Shown piece by piece: positions 54,917 through 64,000 of a DNA stretch of 64,000 nucleotides (position 1 is the stretch's first letter; each line of letters begins with the position of its first letter). Location of the stretch: positions 1,178,775 through 1,242,774 of the forward strand of contig KZ111146.1 of assembly GCA_002077045.2 (NCBI GenBank), read 5' to 3'. The stretch is from Rachicladosporium sp. CCFEE 5018. Taxonomy: Eukaryota; Ascomycota; Dothideomycetes; Cladosporiales; Cladosporiaceae. Position numbers and translations under genes: made by a program. The notes under the pieces were generated by a model that was not told the DNA's origin, ran no database searches, and worked only from the letters and a program-made list of their open reading frames with translations.

Positions 54917-56718
54917 ATGGCAGTGGAGAATAGCCTGGTCCGCACCGGAGTCCGCCGGTTTGCACCGAAGACGAAGAGTGGATGTCTGACAGTGAGTTCA
55001 TCTATGCGGCAGCAATGCAGTACTGATCTATGCTAAAATTCATCATAGTGCAAGTGAGTAACGATCTACTGCCATTGCCCTGGTGCAAGCTGCCCGGAAC
55101 CGAAGGCTGACATGCATCAGGATACGGAGAATCAAGTGCGATGAAGGCAAGCCATTCTGCAAGCGGTGCACTGCAACCGGACGAAGGTGCGATGGCTACG
55201 CACCACCTCAACAGTCGCTCTGCGCCAAGGATAGCTTGAGCATGCAGCCATCACTCTCGCTCAGTGGGTCGACTACTAACCTAGAGAAGAGATCGTTCGA
55301 GTACTTCCGCCTTCGAACAGCGCCTTGCATATCTGGCTCGTTCAAGGATCCTGTCTGGGAGAAGCTTGTCCTGCAAGCCTTCCAAGACCACCAAGCCGTG
55401 CGATTCGCATTGAGTGCGCTCTCGAGCCTCCACGAAGAGACTGTCATCCGACATGCAGCAAAGTCAGATGGGGTGGATTCGGGACGCATGCAAACCACCT
55501 TTCCTACTCAGCAATACTCCAAAGCTTTGAACGGGCTTCGAAGTCTGCTCAGCCAGCCAACGCCGCCCCTCAACGTTGTACTGCTGTGCTCGCTGCTATG
55601 CGTGCACTTCGAGGCACTGTCAGAGCGTTTCGCTCCAGCACTCGTCCACATTGAGCATGCCATCCTACTCCTTGATCGTAACTCGAAGCCAGAGCCGCTG
55701 GACGAGGACATCATACGGGCATTGATGCGGGTGGACCTACAGGGGAGCCAGTACATTGATACGAGGTAGGATTCCAGTTCACCAGTTCGTTATCAGCCCT
55801 TGTTCAACCCCACCATAAGAGCGACCATATTTGTATCCCTAAGTCTTACTAGCCCTTGTAAAGTGCATCTTTGCGACCTGAGCTAACATTAACGATCAAA
55901 GGATTCCCGGCATGTCAGCATATGCCGCAGCCTTTGACAATGATCTGCCCACAGCCTTCACGAGTTTGGCACACGCGCGAAACTACTGCAGCACCTGGCT
56001 GAGCCGCTTATTTCACTTCATGAGAGGTACTTCAGATGCCTACAAGTTTCGAGACCCGGGCGACGTCCCAATCGAAGCTTACGCGGCCGCTCAGCAGCTT
56101 CAGCAGCGGTTCATAGACATCGATCGCCTGATCCTGGAGTTCACACAGCGTCCGACATTACGACTAACGATTCGCGAGCAGAACGGCCTTAGCATGCTTC
56201 GCGCTCGCGCTAAAGTCGACAGCATCCTAAGTGCAGCCGCTTTGTATTCTGAATCAACTGTGTTTGATCGATATCTCGAAGTGTTCGAAGAGATCTACGT
56301 GATCTGCAAATACGTCTTGGACTCGGAGTCCGCTGACCGCCGACTGTTCGCTGCTTCTTTGGATGATGGTCTTTTGTATCCCCTGTATTTCACTGTCGTC
56401 TGCTGCCGTGACTCTCGACTTCGACATGCTGCACTTGCCGCGATGAAGAAGCTGCCCTCGCGAGACGGCATCTGGCACGTTGAGGCGCTTAGTGGGCTGG
56501 CTGAAAGTGTTGTCGCGTATGAGGAAGAAGGCATCGATATCAAAACGCCGCTGTGTAGCGATATACCCGAGTGGCGACGGGTCTTAGGCACAGCATTTGA
56601 TGCATTGGGTAATGTCGCTCCGCACAATAATACCACTTCCATCAGTGGGCACTTTCGTACGCGACCTAATGGGATGGATGGTGAGTGGGTGGAGACGAAA
56701 CGCACGATCGAATGGTAA
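54917..56718 (+). CDS. Zn2Cys6 fungal transcription factor with a 5-nt microexon
   Basis: Four exons: 54917-54991, 55049-55053, 55121-55765 and 55902-56718, giving 513 residues. Introns are 57, 67 and 136 bp. The zinc cluster is exact only when the 5-nt exon TGCAA is included: Cys23, 26, 33, 40, 43 and 50, spacing C-x2-C-x6-C-x6-C-x2-C-x6-C. The first exon supplies GCLT, the microexon supplies Cys26 and most of a Lys codon, and exon 3 continues IRRIKCDEGKPFCKRC. Residues 60-513 are the helical middle region of the fungal-specific regulator type with an FEYFRLRTAP-like start, ending at TIEW. It is a nuclear DNA-binding regulator of unknown target. Its location between secreted enzymes makes local regulation possible but unproven. 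Confidence 0.88.
55049..55053 (+). other. Microexon of 5 nt inside the Zn2Cys6 coding sequence
   Basis: TGCAA is preceded by a CTAAA-type branch and CATCATAG acceptor and followed by the strong donor GTGAGT. It completes the second zinc-binding cysteine, and total coding length becomes divisible by three. Confidence 0.75.
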
Positions 56719-57139
56719 GCCGCTACAGTGTCAACATCTCCTTAATGATGCATCGAAGTACTGACCTTGAGATCAGCAACAATACACGACGAATCGATCT
56801 GAGTGTCCTTCGCCGACCATGGGATCTTTACGATCCGCGCAACATGGTAGGCGCTACTGGCAGCCCTCCCCGACTGACTGAAGTAGATGCAAATTTGGCC
56901 GAGGCTGATATGCTCAACGCGAACGCGGCCATCGCACTTGTAGCGTAGCCTGGGATTCTCGTAAAACGATATACGGTACAGCAGCGGTTGCACATGGTGC
57001 ATCACATCATGTTGTTGGAATAAATGTCATTCACCGACACATTCGCGGTAGCATCTAGCGCTCCGCTACGCGTGTTGGTCTGACAGAAGCGAAGTCTTTC
57101 TGGCTAGCAATCCGGTCTAGACTCGTCCAGGCATTCTAA
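56719..57139. other. Convergent spacer between the Zn2Cys6 gene and the 193-residue protein
   Basis: 421 bp between facing stop codons. A short plus-strand open frame (to 56948) continues past the TF stop and could be reached by splicing at GTAAGC (56714), but the protein already has a plausible family-type end. No other feature. Confidence 0.4.
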
Positions 57140-57721
57140 TTAGTCTGACCCATCTATCGACATTTCAACGCTTCCGGTGTCGAAAGCAGTCGTCCTCTGA
57201 TCGCCAATCACGGAGCCAAGTTCCAGGTCCGTAACCTGTACCGCAGGCTTGGCCCACACGGCCCTCCAAGTACCTTGCATGCGCACAGTACACCGCGTGC
57301 CATCTGTAGGGATCCAAGGCGACTTGAGAGCCAGGTCTCTGCCTGTCGACGCTCCAGGTACAAGCTCAACGAGGTCCTTTCGTGGTGGTGGGAGGAGGCG
57401 ATTGATCTTCATGTCTGGACCCGGGATGGTTTCACCGGTGTTCGCGTTTACTAGGCTGAGGACACCGGTATTGATGGCTGAGGGATCAAGGGGTGTGTCC
57501 CATGTGAGGAATGAGATTGTTCGCTCTAGGTCGGTGTTGTGTATTCGGACTTGAAGGGTTGAGGGCGTGGACCCGGGTACGAGTGTGACTTCTAGGGGAA
57601 CGATCGAGGGTGGATCGTTCATCTTGATGCCGACCAGAGATGGGAGCCAGGCTATGGTGCAGAGCGTTGCTGCAATGGAGAGGACACCTACGACTGCGAG
57701 GAGAGCTGGGCGTATTCCCAT
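57140..57721 (-). CDS. Membrane-anchored or secreted beta-sandwich protein resembling an M35 propeptide domain
   Basis: Single exon, 193 residues, starting at the ATG at 57721. Residues 5-28 are a hydrophobic signal or anchor (ALLAVVGVLSIAATL). The remainder is beta-rich, with an LEVTLVPG strand, a VRIHNTDLERTISFLTWDTPLDP segment, then an NTGVLSLVNANTGE block and LVELVPGAS. The pattern of L-x-V-x-L, x-V-x-NT, T-x-LD and L-x-[AP]-G resembles the propeptide domain of the deuterolysin 2 kb downstream, but there is no metalloprotease domain or HExxH. Similar stand-alone proteins occur in other ascomycetes without known function. It could be a chaperone, an inhibitor or unrelated; this is inference. 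Confidence 0.7.
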   Translation of the reverse strand: MGIRPALLAVVGVLSIAATLCTIAWLPSLVGIKMNDPPSIVPLEVTLVPGSTPSTLQVRIHNTDLERTISFLTWDTPLDPSAINTGVLSLVNANTGETIPGPDMKINRLLPPPRKDLVELVPGASTGRDLALKSPWIPTDGTRCTVRMQGTWRAVWAKPAVQVTDLELGSVIGDQRTTAFDTGSVEMSIDGSD

Positions 57722-59712
57722 GGGAGATGTAGTGGGGTCGAACCTCACAGTGGCAACATAGAGGGGGAACAGAGATCAAGGAACTGATCCACTCTATTGT
57801 ACAGACTGATGTTACCCTTTGACTGCAACTAACCGAGCAACGTCCCTGTAGTGACCGACAGGTTTGCCAAGCGGAGTGGGCAGTGGTGATCCCCGGCTTG
57901 TGTTTCACACATACCCAAACGAGGTCTCGGGTCCGACTTGCCTATCTCTTCCCCCAGTAGTCAGAGGCACTTTATCACGCGGGATGTGGTTCTATGGACA
58001 GGCTGAACATCCGCTAGTATTTGCTTGCACCTTTGTGCGACAGTCGCCTCGTTTTAAGTGCTCTTTAAGTTGATTAAAACATCGTTTCAGTGCTTGCTGC
58101 GAGTATTCAGTGCTCGACTGCCTAGCAGCGACATCTTTGTGCGTGGCGTTGGACACTGCATGGTGGCATCATTCAGGGCATGCTTCAGCAACGCTGCGTT
58201 GGGAATGGCACTGCTGTCGAGGTACTGCACCAGAAGGAGGGGTGGCGCACGGACTCCGAGCCCGTTCCGAGCCTTGTGTCTTCTTGTCGTCACTTCACCT
58301 TCCTCCCTTCACCTCTTGGTACTCTTGGCTCGAATGACCTCAAACACCTAAGCTAAGGTACGCTATCGTCCACTCAAGACGGGACACAGCGCTATCATGA
58401 CCTTGGCACCAGGAGCATAGTAGTTGACTACCTGCCTTATCCGAGCATCCTCCGATGTGCTTGCAGCGGCGGCGAGAAGCGAGCACTTGATGGGACCACG
58501 GTCATCAGAGGCCGACAACGATACGCGCCGACCTGTATGCTGTCGCTCTCAGGGACGGCAATGAAGTCTCGCCGAACTAATGCAGATTTGGCTCCTGCTG
58601 CGCTATGGCATTTCTTGCTTGCTGATTCTGCATTTCCATGCGTCTTATACCTGGCTCGAGCTGCGATTACGACATGCAGTCGTCACAACGACACCATCAT
58701 GAATAGTCTCACCTGATGAAGCTTGCTGAGGACGCGAAAATCACTTCTCACTGAGTGGGACCGTCGGCCATGCTCGCCGTGGCGACCACGTCAACAGGCG
58801 CAGGTGTGATGAATTAAAGTATCGGAGAAATAAGCTATGACTTGCATGTGAGACATCTACCCCGTAGTGTTCCTTTCCGCTCTCTCTCCCTCTCTGCAAG
58901 GACCGTTCCGGTCGATCAATCACCCTGCCAATGTTGATTGTGTCTGATTATAACAACGTTTGAGCGCAGTCCTACATATACAGCATCGCAACATCCCCTC
59001 ACAACTACATGTAGCGATATACGGCATTCTGGCTATGTGGACCTCCAAGAAGGAGCGATCGCTGCTAGAGCACGCGTGTCTGCCATGACCACCGTGGGCG
59101 CATACTCCAGCTTGCACATCAGCAGACCCGACAACACCTGCGTGAAGTCCACCTCGGGATTGAACGCAAGTGGCTAAGCGACATGCCCCTCATCAATGTG
59201 ACGGCGCGCATCACGGCAAATAGTCGCTGGTAAACACTAGTTTCCAGCGAGATAAGGCGGCCAAGGCTTTAAGATCTGCCCTGCGTATATGTGCAGGGAG
59301 CCAAGCTCAAGGATGTTTCACATCGCCTCACGTCAAACCATCTCGCGTCGGGGCCTGTATCTTTTACTTTCACGGGCATGCACGACATTGCGAGGATACT
59401 AATGGTCAAGCAGATATGGATCATCTGGGCACCTGCCGGAAACAGCGTCACCGCCGACGAGCTGCTGTGCGGAGCAATGGTCTGGCATAGTAGCAGATAC
59501 AATGCAAGCCGGACTCCCTTGGCGTGAAGACTCCAAGCATCGAAGACACACTGGTATGAAGATATAAGTATGAGTAGACCGTCGCTGGCGTTTCAAGTCC
59601 CACCATCAGTTCGGATTATCTTTCATATACACCTCATCGGCGTAATTCCTCCTTATCACCTCGACTCAGTTTCTTCACTTCACTCCTCATACCATCTCAT
59701 CGTTCCGGCATC
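57722..59712. other. 2-kb spacer between the 193-residue protein and the deuterolysin
   Basis: No supported gene on either strand. Open frames are short and without domains. A CT-rich stretch lies near 58868-58895. The right end holds the deuterolysin promoter, with a TATAAG at 59563. Confidence 0.5.
59563..59568 (+). promoter_or_regulatory. TATA-like element of the deuterolysin gene
   Basis: TATAAG lies 150 bp before the ATG at 59713 and is followed by a long CT-rich leader, the usual pattern of strongly induced fungal secreted-enzyme genes. Confidence 0.4.
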
Positions 59713-61026
59713 ATGCTTCGCTCCATCACTTGCCTCGCCGCTGTTGCTGCGACAGTGAGTGCGACGGCGATCGACCTCACTAAGCGTGCGTCACCACTTG
59801 CGGTTTCATTGACCAGCGTCAGCGATACCAAAGTCAAGATCGCTGTGACCAACACCGGCTCCGAGGACTACAACCTCTTCTATAAGGGCACCTTCCTCGA
59901 CACCGATAGCCCAGCTGACAAGTTGGTCGTGAGCTCAGCTGGTCAGTATACCGTCATTCGTCACTCCATACGATCTTGCTCGGTGCATCATTGAGTTCAT
60001 CATCACTTACAACCCCCTAGACGCCGTAGCTCCGTTCAATGGAGTCTTCCAGCGGATGGCTACTCATGAGCTGAGCGCCGACGTCTTCAAGCCTTTGTTG
60101 GCCGGGCAAACGCTCGAAGAAGAGGTCGAGATCGCCGAACTCTACGAGCTGGGTGCCGATGGCGAGTACTCAGTTGCTGCGATCGGTGCCATGCCATATG
60201 CTCCGCTCAACAGCACCTCACTCAGCGGTAAGGCCTTACCTTTCAGCAGCAATAAGCTCGCGATCAACGTCGAGGCTGCGAAAGCTGCTGCTGTGCCCTT
60301 TGTCGTCGACAAGATGATCGCAAAACGGACGACCATCCAGAGCGACTGCACTGGCTCCCGTCTTACGGCGGTGCGCACTGGCTTGAGCAACTGCGCAAGA
60401 CTCGCTACAGCTGCTGCCACAGCTGCGTCTAGCGGCAATGCTGCCAAATTTGTACGTCGAATTGCGAGGCGTGTTTACATGACTTTTGTACGCTGACTGT
60501 GTCACGCAGAGCGAGTACTTCAAGACCACCTCGTCCGCGACGCGCAATACAGTGGCCGCACGCCTCCGTGCCGTTGCTACTGATTGTTCGACTTCCAGTA
60601 CCCGTACAAAGACATACTGCACTGATGTAAGTATCCCCTATGTTCTTGCGCCGAATTTCACTGACCCTGCTGCCAGGTCTATGGTGGATGCTCGTCCAAC
60701 GTCCTCGCCTACACCGTTCCGTCCATGAATATCATCGCCTACTGCCCCATCTTCTTCTCCTACCTCCCGGCTCTGAGTGGCCAATGCCACGCACAAGACC
60801 AGGCAACTACCATCTTGCACGAGGAGACTCACGCACCGGCTGTCTACAGCCCGGGTACGAACGACAACGGCTACGGCTATGCTGCCGCGACTTCTTTGTC
60901 CACTAGTGGTGCTGTTAACAACGCAGACAGCTACGCCTTATATGCCAATGGTCAGTCTACACCGGTATCCAATCTTCCGTCGCAACGAGCTAATCTGGGA
61001 TCATAGCTATCTACGTCGGCTGCTAG
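59713..61026 (+). CDS. Deuterolysin (neutral protease 2, M35 metallopeptidase), secreted preproenzyme
   Basis: Five exons: 59713-59941, 60021-60451, 60510-60626, 60677-60950 and 61007-61026, giving 356 residues. All introns (79, 58, 50 and 56 bp) have GT...AG ends, and each junction restores family-conserved sequence. Residues 1-18 are a signal peptide. A Lys-Arg near residue 25 and another in MIAKRTTIQSDC mark propeptide processing; the mature enzyme should start after the latter. The zinc site is HEETH (His307, Glu308, His311) with Asp322 of the GTNDNGYG motif as third ligand, as expected for aspzincins. The last exon supplies the usual IYVGC-type C-terminus. It acts outside the cell as an endoprotease, prominent on basic proteins in studied homologues. 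Confidence 0.95.
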
Positions 61027-62664
61027 ACACGTAACGTTGAATGTGATACATGAAGATAGAGAGCGACTTGTGCTGCACGTGGACATGCTCGACAACACGC
61101 GCGATAGAGAATGTCGATGGGGTGATAGCGCAGCGGATTGGGGCTGATGCCAAATATTTGGACGAGTCGGTAGATGTTATATCGGATGATCAGCTATGTA
61201 CTCTACTTTCGCATCGTTCTTCTCATCCAATGCCCGTATCTGCTCCAGGATCTGTCGTTGCCGCTCGCCTTGCTTGTACCTGCATCACCGTCAGTGGTGT
61301 ACACTTTCCGTGGATCGGTGTCATAGGACGGGTTCGCACCCTAGGTAGTATCCGATCGCAGAAGGTAGGAGTGTGACCGGGAATGGCTTGTTGTATTTCG
61401 AGGTGAGCACGCGATCTTCCAGACCTTTGTCAGCTTCCTCAATGTTCGCTCTCAGGGCGGTCGAGAGCTTTGCACGAACCTCTTAATCTTGCCCAGGACG
61501 ACATGGTGTCGAGATTCCAACAGCAACGACTAGGACGAAGAACTGACGATCGATTGACAGCGGCCTGGATCCCTTCCAATCTGGCTGTGCACGCTTCAGT
61601 GCCTTCAATTCCCATGCATTGACCTGCTACCATCCATGCTCAATGGACGCGATACGTCATCTGAAGTCTATGCCTCGGTCGAACGCTGTCACCAACAGTA
61701 TTGTGTCGCACCTTTAACCCCTGCCATACAAGACACTCAGCAACTGCAATACTCTCTCCCACAGATCGTACGCCACCTAAAGAGCCTCGGGGCCACATCC
61801 AGGTCGCGAGATTCGCCCGTGACTCGATCTCAACTTCGACATGAACTCACAGGTTTGAACTATGCGTCCACGCGACTTACGAACCGCTGTCGCCGCCCTC
61901 CCCGGACGGCGCGAGGAGCAAACACAATTGGCTTGCCGGCTACACCGAGTGCCTTCCGCTGGATGCAAGCGCACAACCTGCTCGCCGCTGTCAAACTCTC
62001 TGTCACTGCCAGGTACCAGATTGCCGCGATTGGCTACTGGGCAGATTGCGCCAGAGTGTCCTGCTGCAGGGCGCAGATCTCACCGTTATGCAAACACCCC
62101 ACCTCCGTCAAACGTCACGGTCGCTATCACTTGGCACATGTAGCAGGCAATATCGCAGAGGACTATCGCCTTGGCAGGCCTTGTCTCCTACTCAACATAG
62201 CAGTCGCCGCCGTGCCAAGCAGTGACCAAGGTTGTGGCGATCCTTGATTTTGCGGCTGGCGCCATCGCTACCCGGAGGCTACATCACTTCCATCTTTACT
62301 CTCCTGCTTCATCAAGACAACAAAGCTACTGGCCTTAAGTGTGCCCACTCATGATGGAGCATCACGCTGCTTCCTGCAGTTAAGTAGCTCTTGGCTATTG
62401 CATGGTGGCGCGTATCCCAAGTCCCAATGGTACGGGACCCTCGCACCAATGCACTGCAGGACGGGAGCAATATTGTCGTCCACGAGGTATCAGCCTATGA
62501 TGAGAGATAGTATGATCAGCTCAGGTACAGGATCTTCGGGGTTGTGCCTAGCGTACGTTGGGTAGCATATATTGATCTGACGTGCTCGGCCGCGTACACG
62601 GTTTGCTGTTTTCCACCATCTCCTAGCGCTCCTCATGTTCATCGCATCTCATCGCACAGTAGAC
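61027..62664. other. 1.6-kb spacer between the deuterolysin and the subtilisin; no gene supported
   Basis: A 203-codon frame at 61636-62247 is the longest open stretch but is Arg/Ser/Cys-rich without a domain and overlaps other frames, so I do not call it. Probably promoter and intergenic sequence. Confidence 0.45.
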
Positions 62665-64000
62665 ATGGGCATCCTCAAGGTCTTGTCGCTGGTAGCAGTG
62701 CTTGTTTCCCCTGCCGTTCTGGCTATTCGCCCAAAGCTTAATGCTGCACCAATGGTGCCCGGGGCATACATTGTCGAATTTGCAGAGAACAGTGTATGTT
62801 GAAACAAGTACATCCGCTTTCTCCCGAAAGCCTGAATCGCTCCTGTGCTTCTTTAAGTGCACCTGCGGCAATTGAGTGCTAGGTTGCGGTGGTTGCGAGT
62901 GCCTAGTCTGCAAAGCGAAGCACACCACCGAGTCTGGTCTCTCTCTTCAACACTGAGTTGCAGCTTCACTATCGCAGCTGCACCTATATTAGCACAGGAG
63001 CGCTCCCGACTTCGTGGAGAGAACGAAGTCCAAATCACTTACACGAAGTAAGCGTTGACTGACCGCATTGCAGGATGCCGATTCGTTCTACCAAACCCTT
63101 GGAGCATCTGGCCAGGCAGTTGAGCACCGGATGGACCTGAAATACGATCTCTTTAAGGGAGTGTCTTTCAAGCTGAAGAATGTCGACAACGGCAATGAGG
63201 AGGCTGCGGCACAGAAAATCCAAGACATGCCAGCTGTAGCAAAGATCTGGCCAGTCCGAATGTACCCTATCCCGCGCGATGAGGTGCACTGGACGGGAAA
63301 TAGCAAAGCTGCTATGCCTGAAGCTGCTTTGTTGCAAAAGCGACAAAGTGCTGGCAACAACGATACATTCTCGCCCCACGTGATGACACAAGTGGACCAA
63401 CTCCGGTCCCGAGGTGTGACAGGCGCTGGCATAAGGGTCGCGGTCATCGACACGGGTGTTGACTACAATCACCCTGCTCTTGGTGGCTGCTTTGGACCCG
63501 GTTGCTTGGTGTCCTTTGGAACCGATCTTGTTGGAGACAATTACAATGGCGCGAACACCCCCGTCCCTGACCCTGATCCATACGATAACTGCGAAGGACA
63601 CGGTACGCATGTGTCTGGTATCATTGCTGCACAAACAAACCCATACGGATTTACTGGTGCTGCACCTGACGTCACGCTCGGCGCGTATCGTGTTTTCGGC
63701 TGTGGTGGAAGTGCTGGCAACGACGTTCTGATCAGCGCTTACAATCAAGCCTACGAAGATGGTGCTCAGATCATTACTGCATCGATCGGTGGTCCCAGTG
63801 GTTGGTCCGAGGATCCTTGGGCTGTCGCCGTGCAGCGTATCGTCGAGAAAGGCGTGCCTTGCACAGTTTCCGCAGGTAATGACGGCGTGGAAGGTCAATT
63901 CTATGCCTCTACCGCTGCGGGTGGACTTGGCGTAGCGTCGATCGCGTCTGTTGACAACACCCAAGCGCCTAGCATCCTCTTGAACGCCACTTACACGGTT
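62665..64000 (+). CDS. Subtilisin-like serine protease (S8), 5' part, cut by the window edge
   Basis: Exon 1 is 62665-62793 and exon 2 runs from 63074 past the edge; 352 residues are visible. Residues 1-20 are a signal peptide and residues 30-110 an inhibitor-I9-type propeptide (VPGAYIVEF then LKYDLFKGVSFKL). A Lys-Arg at 132-133 may mark maturation. The S8 domain shows catalytic Asp169 (VAVIDTGVDYNHP) and His219 (GHGTHVSG), then the SIGG and TVSAGNDG blocks. The serine lies beyond the window. The Cys-rich GGCFGPGC stretch and GTDLVGDNYNG resemble fungal minor-extracellular-protease-like subtilases that carry a PA insert. The 280-bp intron is long for this window; a cryptic extra exon inside it would need a 26-bp intron, which is implausible. 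Confidence 0.9.

Noticed and set aside
61636..62247. 203-codon plus-strand frame between the two proteases
   Set aside because: Composition is Arg/Ser/Cys-rich without domain pattern, overlapped by other frames, and no promoter or splice support is visible.
1..64000. tRNA, rRNA, intact transposon or telomeric repeats
   Set aside because: Looked for T-loop and anticodon-arm patterns, transposase or reverse-transcriptase motifs, terminal repeats and TTAGGG arrays by eye; none was convincing. A tRNAscan or RepeatMasker run would settle it.

Overview
The window comes from a filamentous ascomycete (Pezizomycotina; the gene set and style suggest Dothideomycetes, but the class is inferred). Genes are moderately GC-rich, on both strands, with few introns. 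Almost all introns are 50-80 bp with GT...AG ends and CTAAC/CTGAC-like branch points. Fungal hallmarks include an RSC7/SWP82 remodeler subunit, SCAP, GCN20, NatA auxiliary subunit, Zn2Cys6 and bZIP/DUF3425 regulators, and secreted GH17, M35 and S8 enzymes.

The largest structural feature is that 2582-22460 (19,879 bp) is repeated almost perfectly at 22561-42439, in the same orientation. The two are separated only by a run of 100 N (22461-22560). Copy 1 ends exactly where the gap starts, and copy 2 starts exactly where the gap ends. This is what two overlapping contigs joined by a scaffolder look like. The genome probably has one copy, and the true order is 1-22460 followed by 42440-64000. The 12 base differences I found all lie within about 525 bp of one repeat end or 390 bp of the other.

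Layout after mentally collapsing the repeat. Housekeeping half: bZIP/DUF3425 regulator (+), RSC7/SWP82 (-), alpha/beta hydrolase (+), SCAP (-), the fungal protein usually labelled casein kinase II beta 2 (+), NatA subunit Naa15 (+), a Pro/Gln/Gly-rich protein (-), GCN20 (-), a 76-residue protein (+), an asparagine-synthetase-like protein (-), the Rab5 exchange factor Vps9 (+) and an SLC25 mitochondrial carrier (+).

Accessory half (about 48-64 kb): three tandem paralogues of a small tryptophan-rich membrane protein, which I do not recognise and whose shared phase-1 intron I could place in all three. The middle one has an in-frame stop. They are followed by a secreted 292-residue protein whose N-terminal half appears to be a fourth member of the family fused to a new C-terminal domain. 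Next come a GH17 glucanase, a Zn2Cys6 regulator whose zinc cluster is encoded across a 5-nt microexon, a stand-alone protein resembling the M35 propeptide domain, a deuterolysin (M35) and a subtilisin (S8) cut by the right edge. This half looks like a secretome/accessory neighbourhood: sparse genes, long empty spacers and tandem duplication.

No tRNA, rRNA, CRISPR array or intact transposon was recognised. Exon borders were placed by eye from splice signals, reading frame and family conservation.
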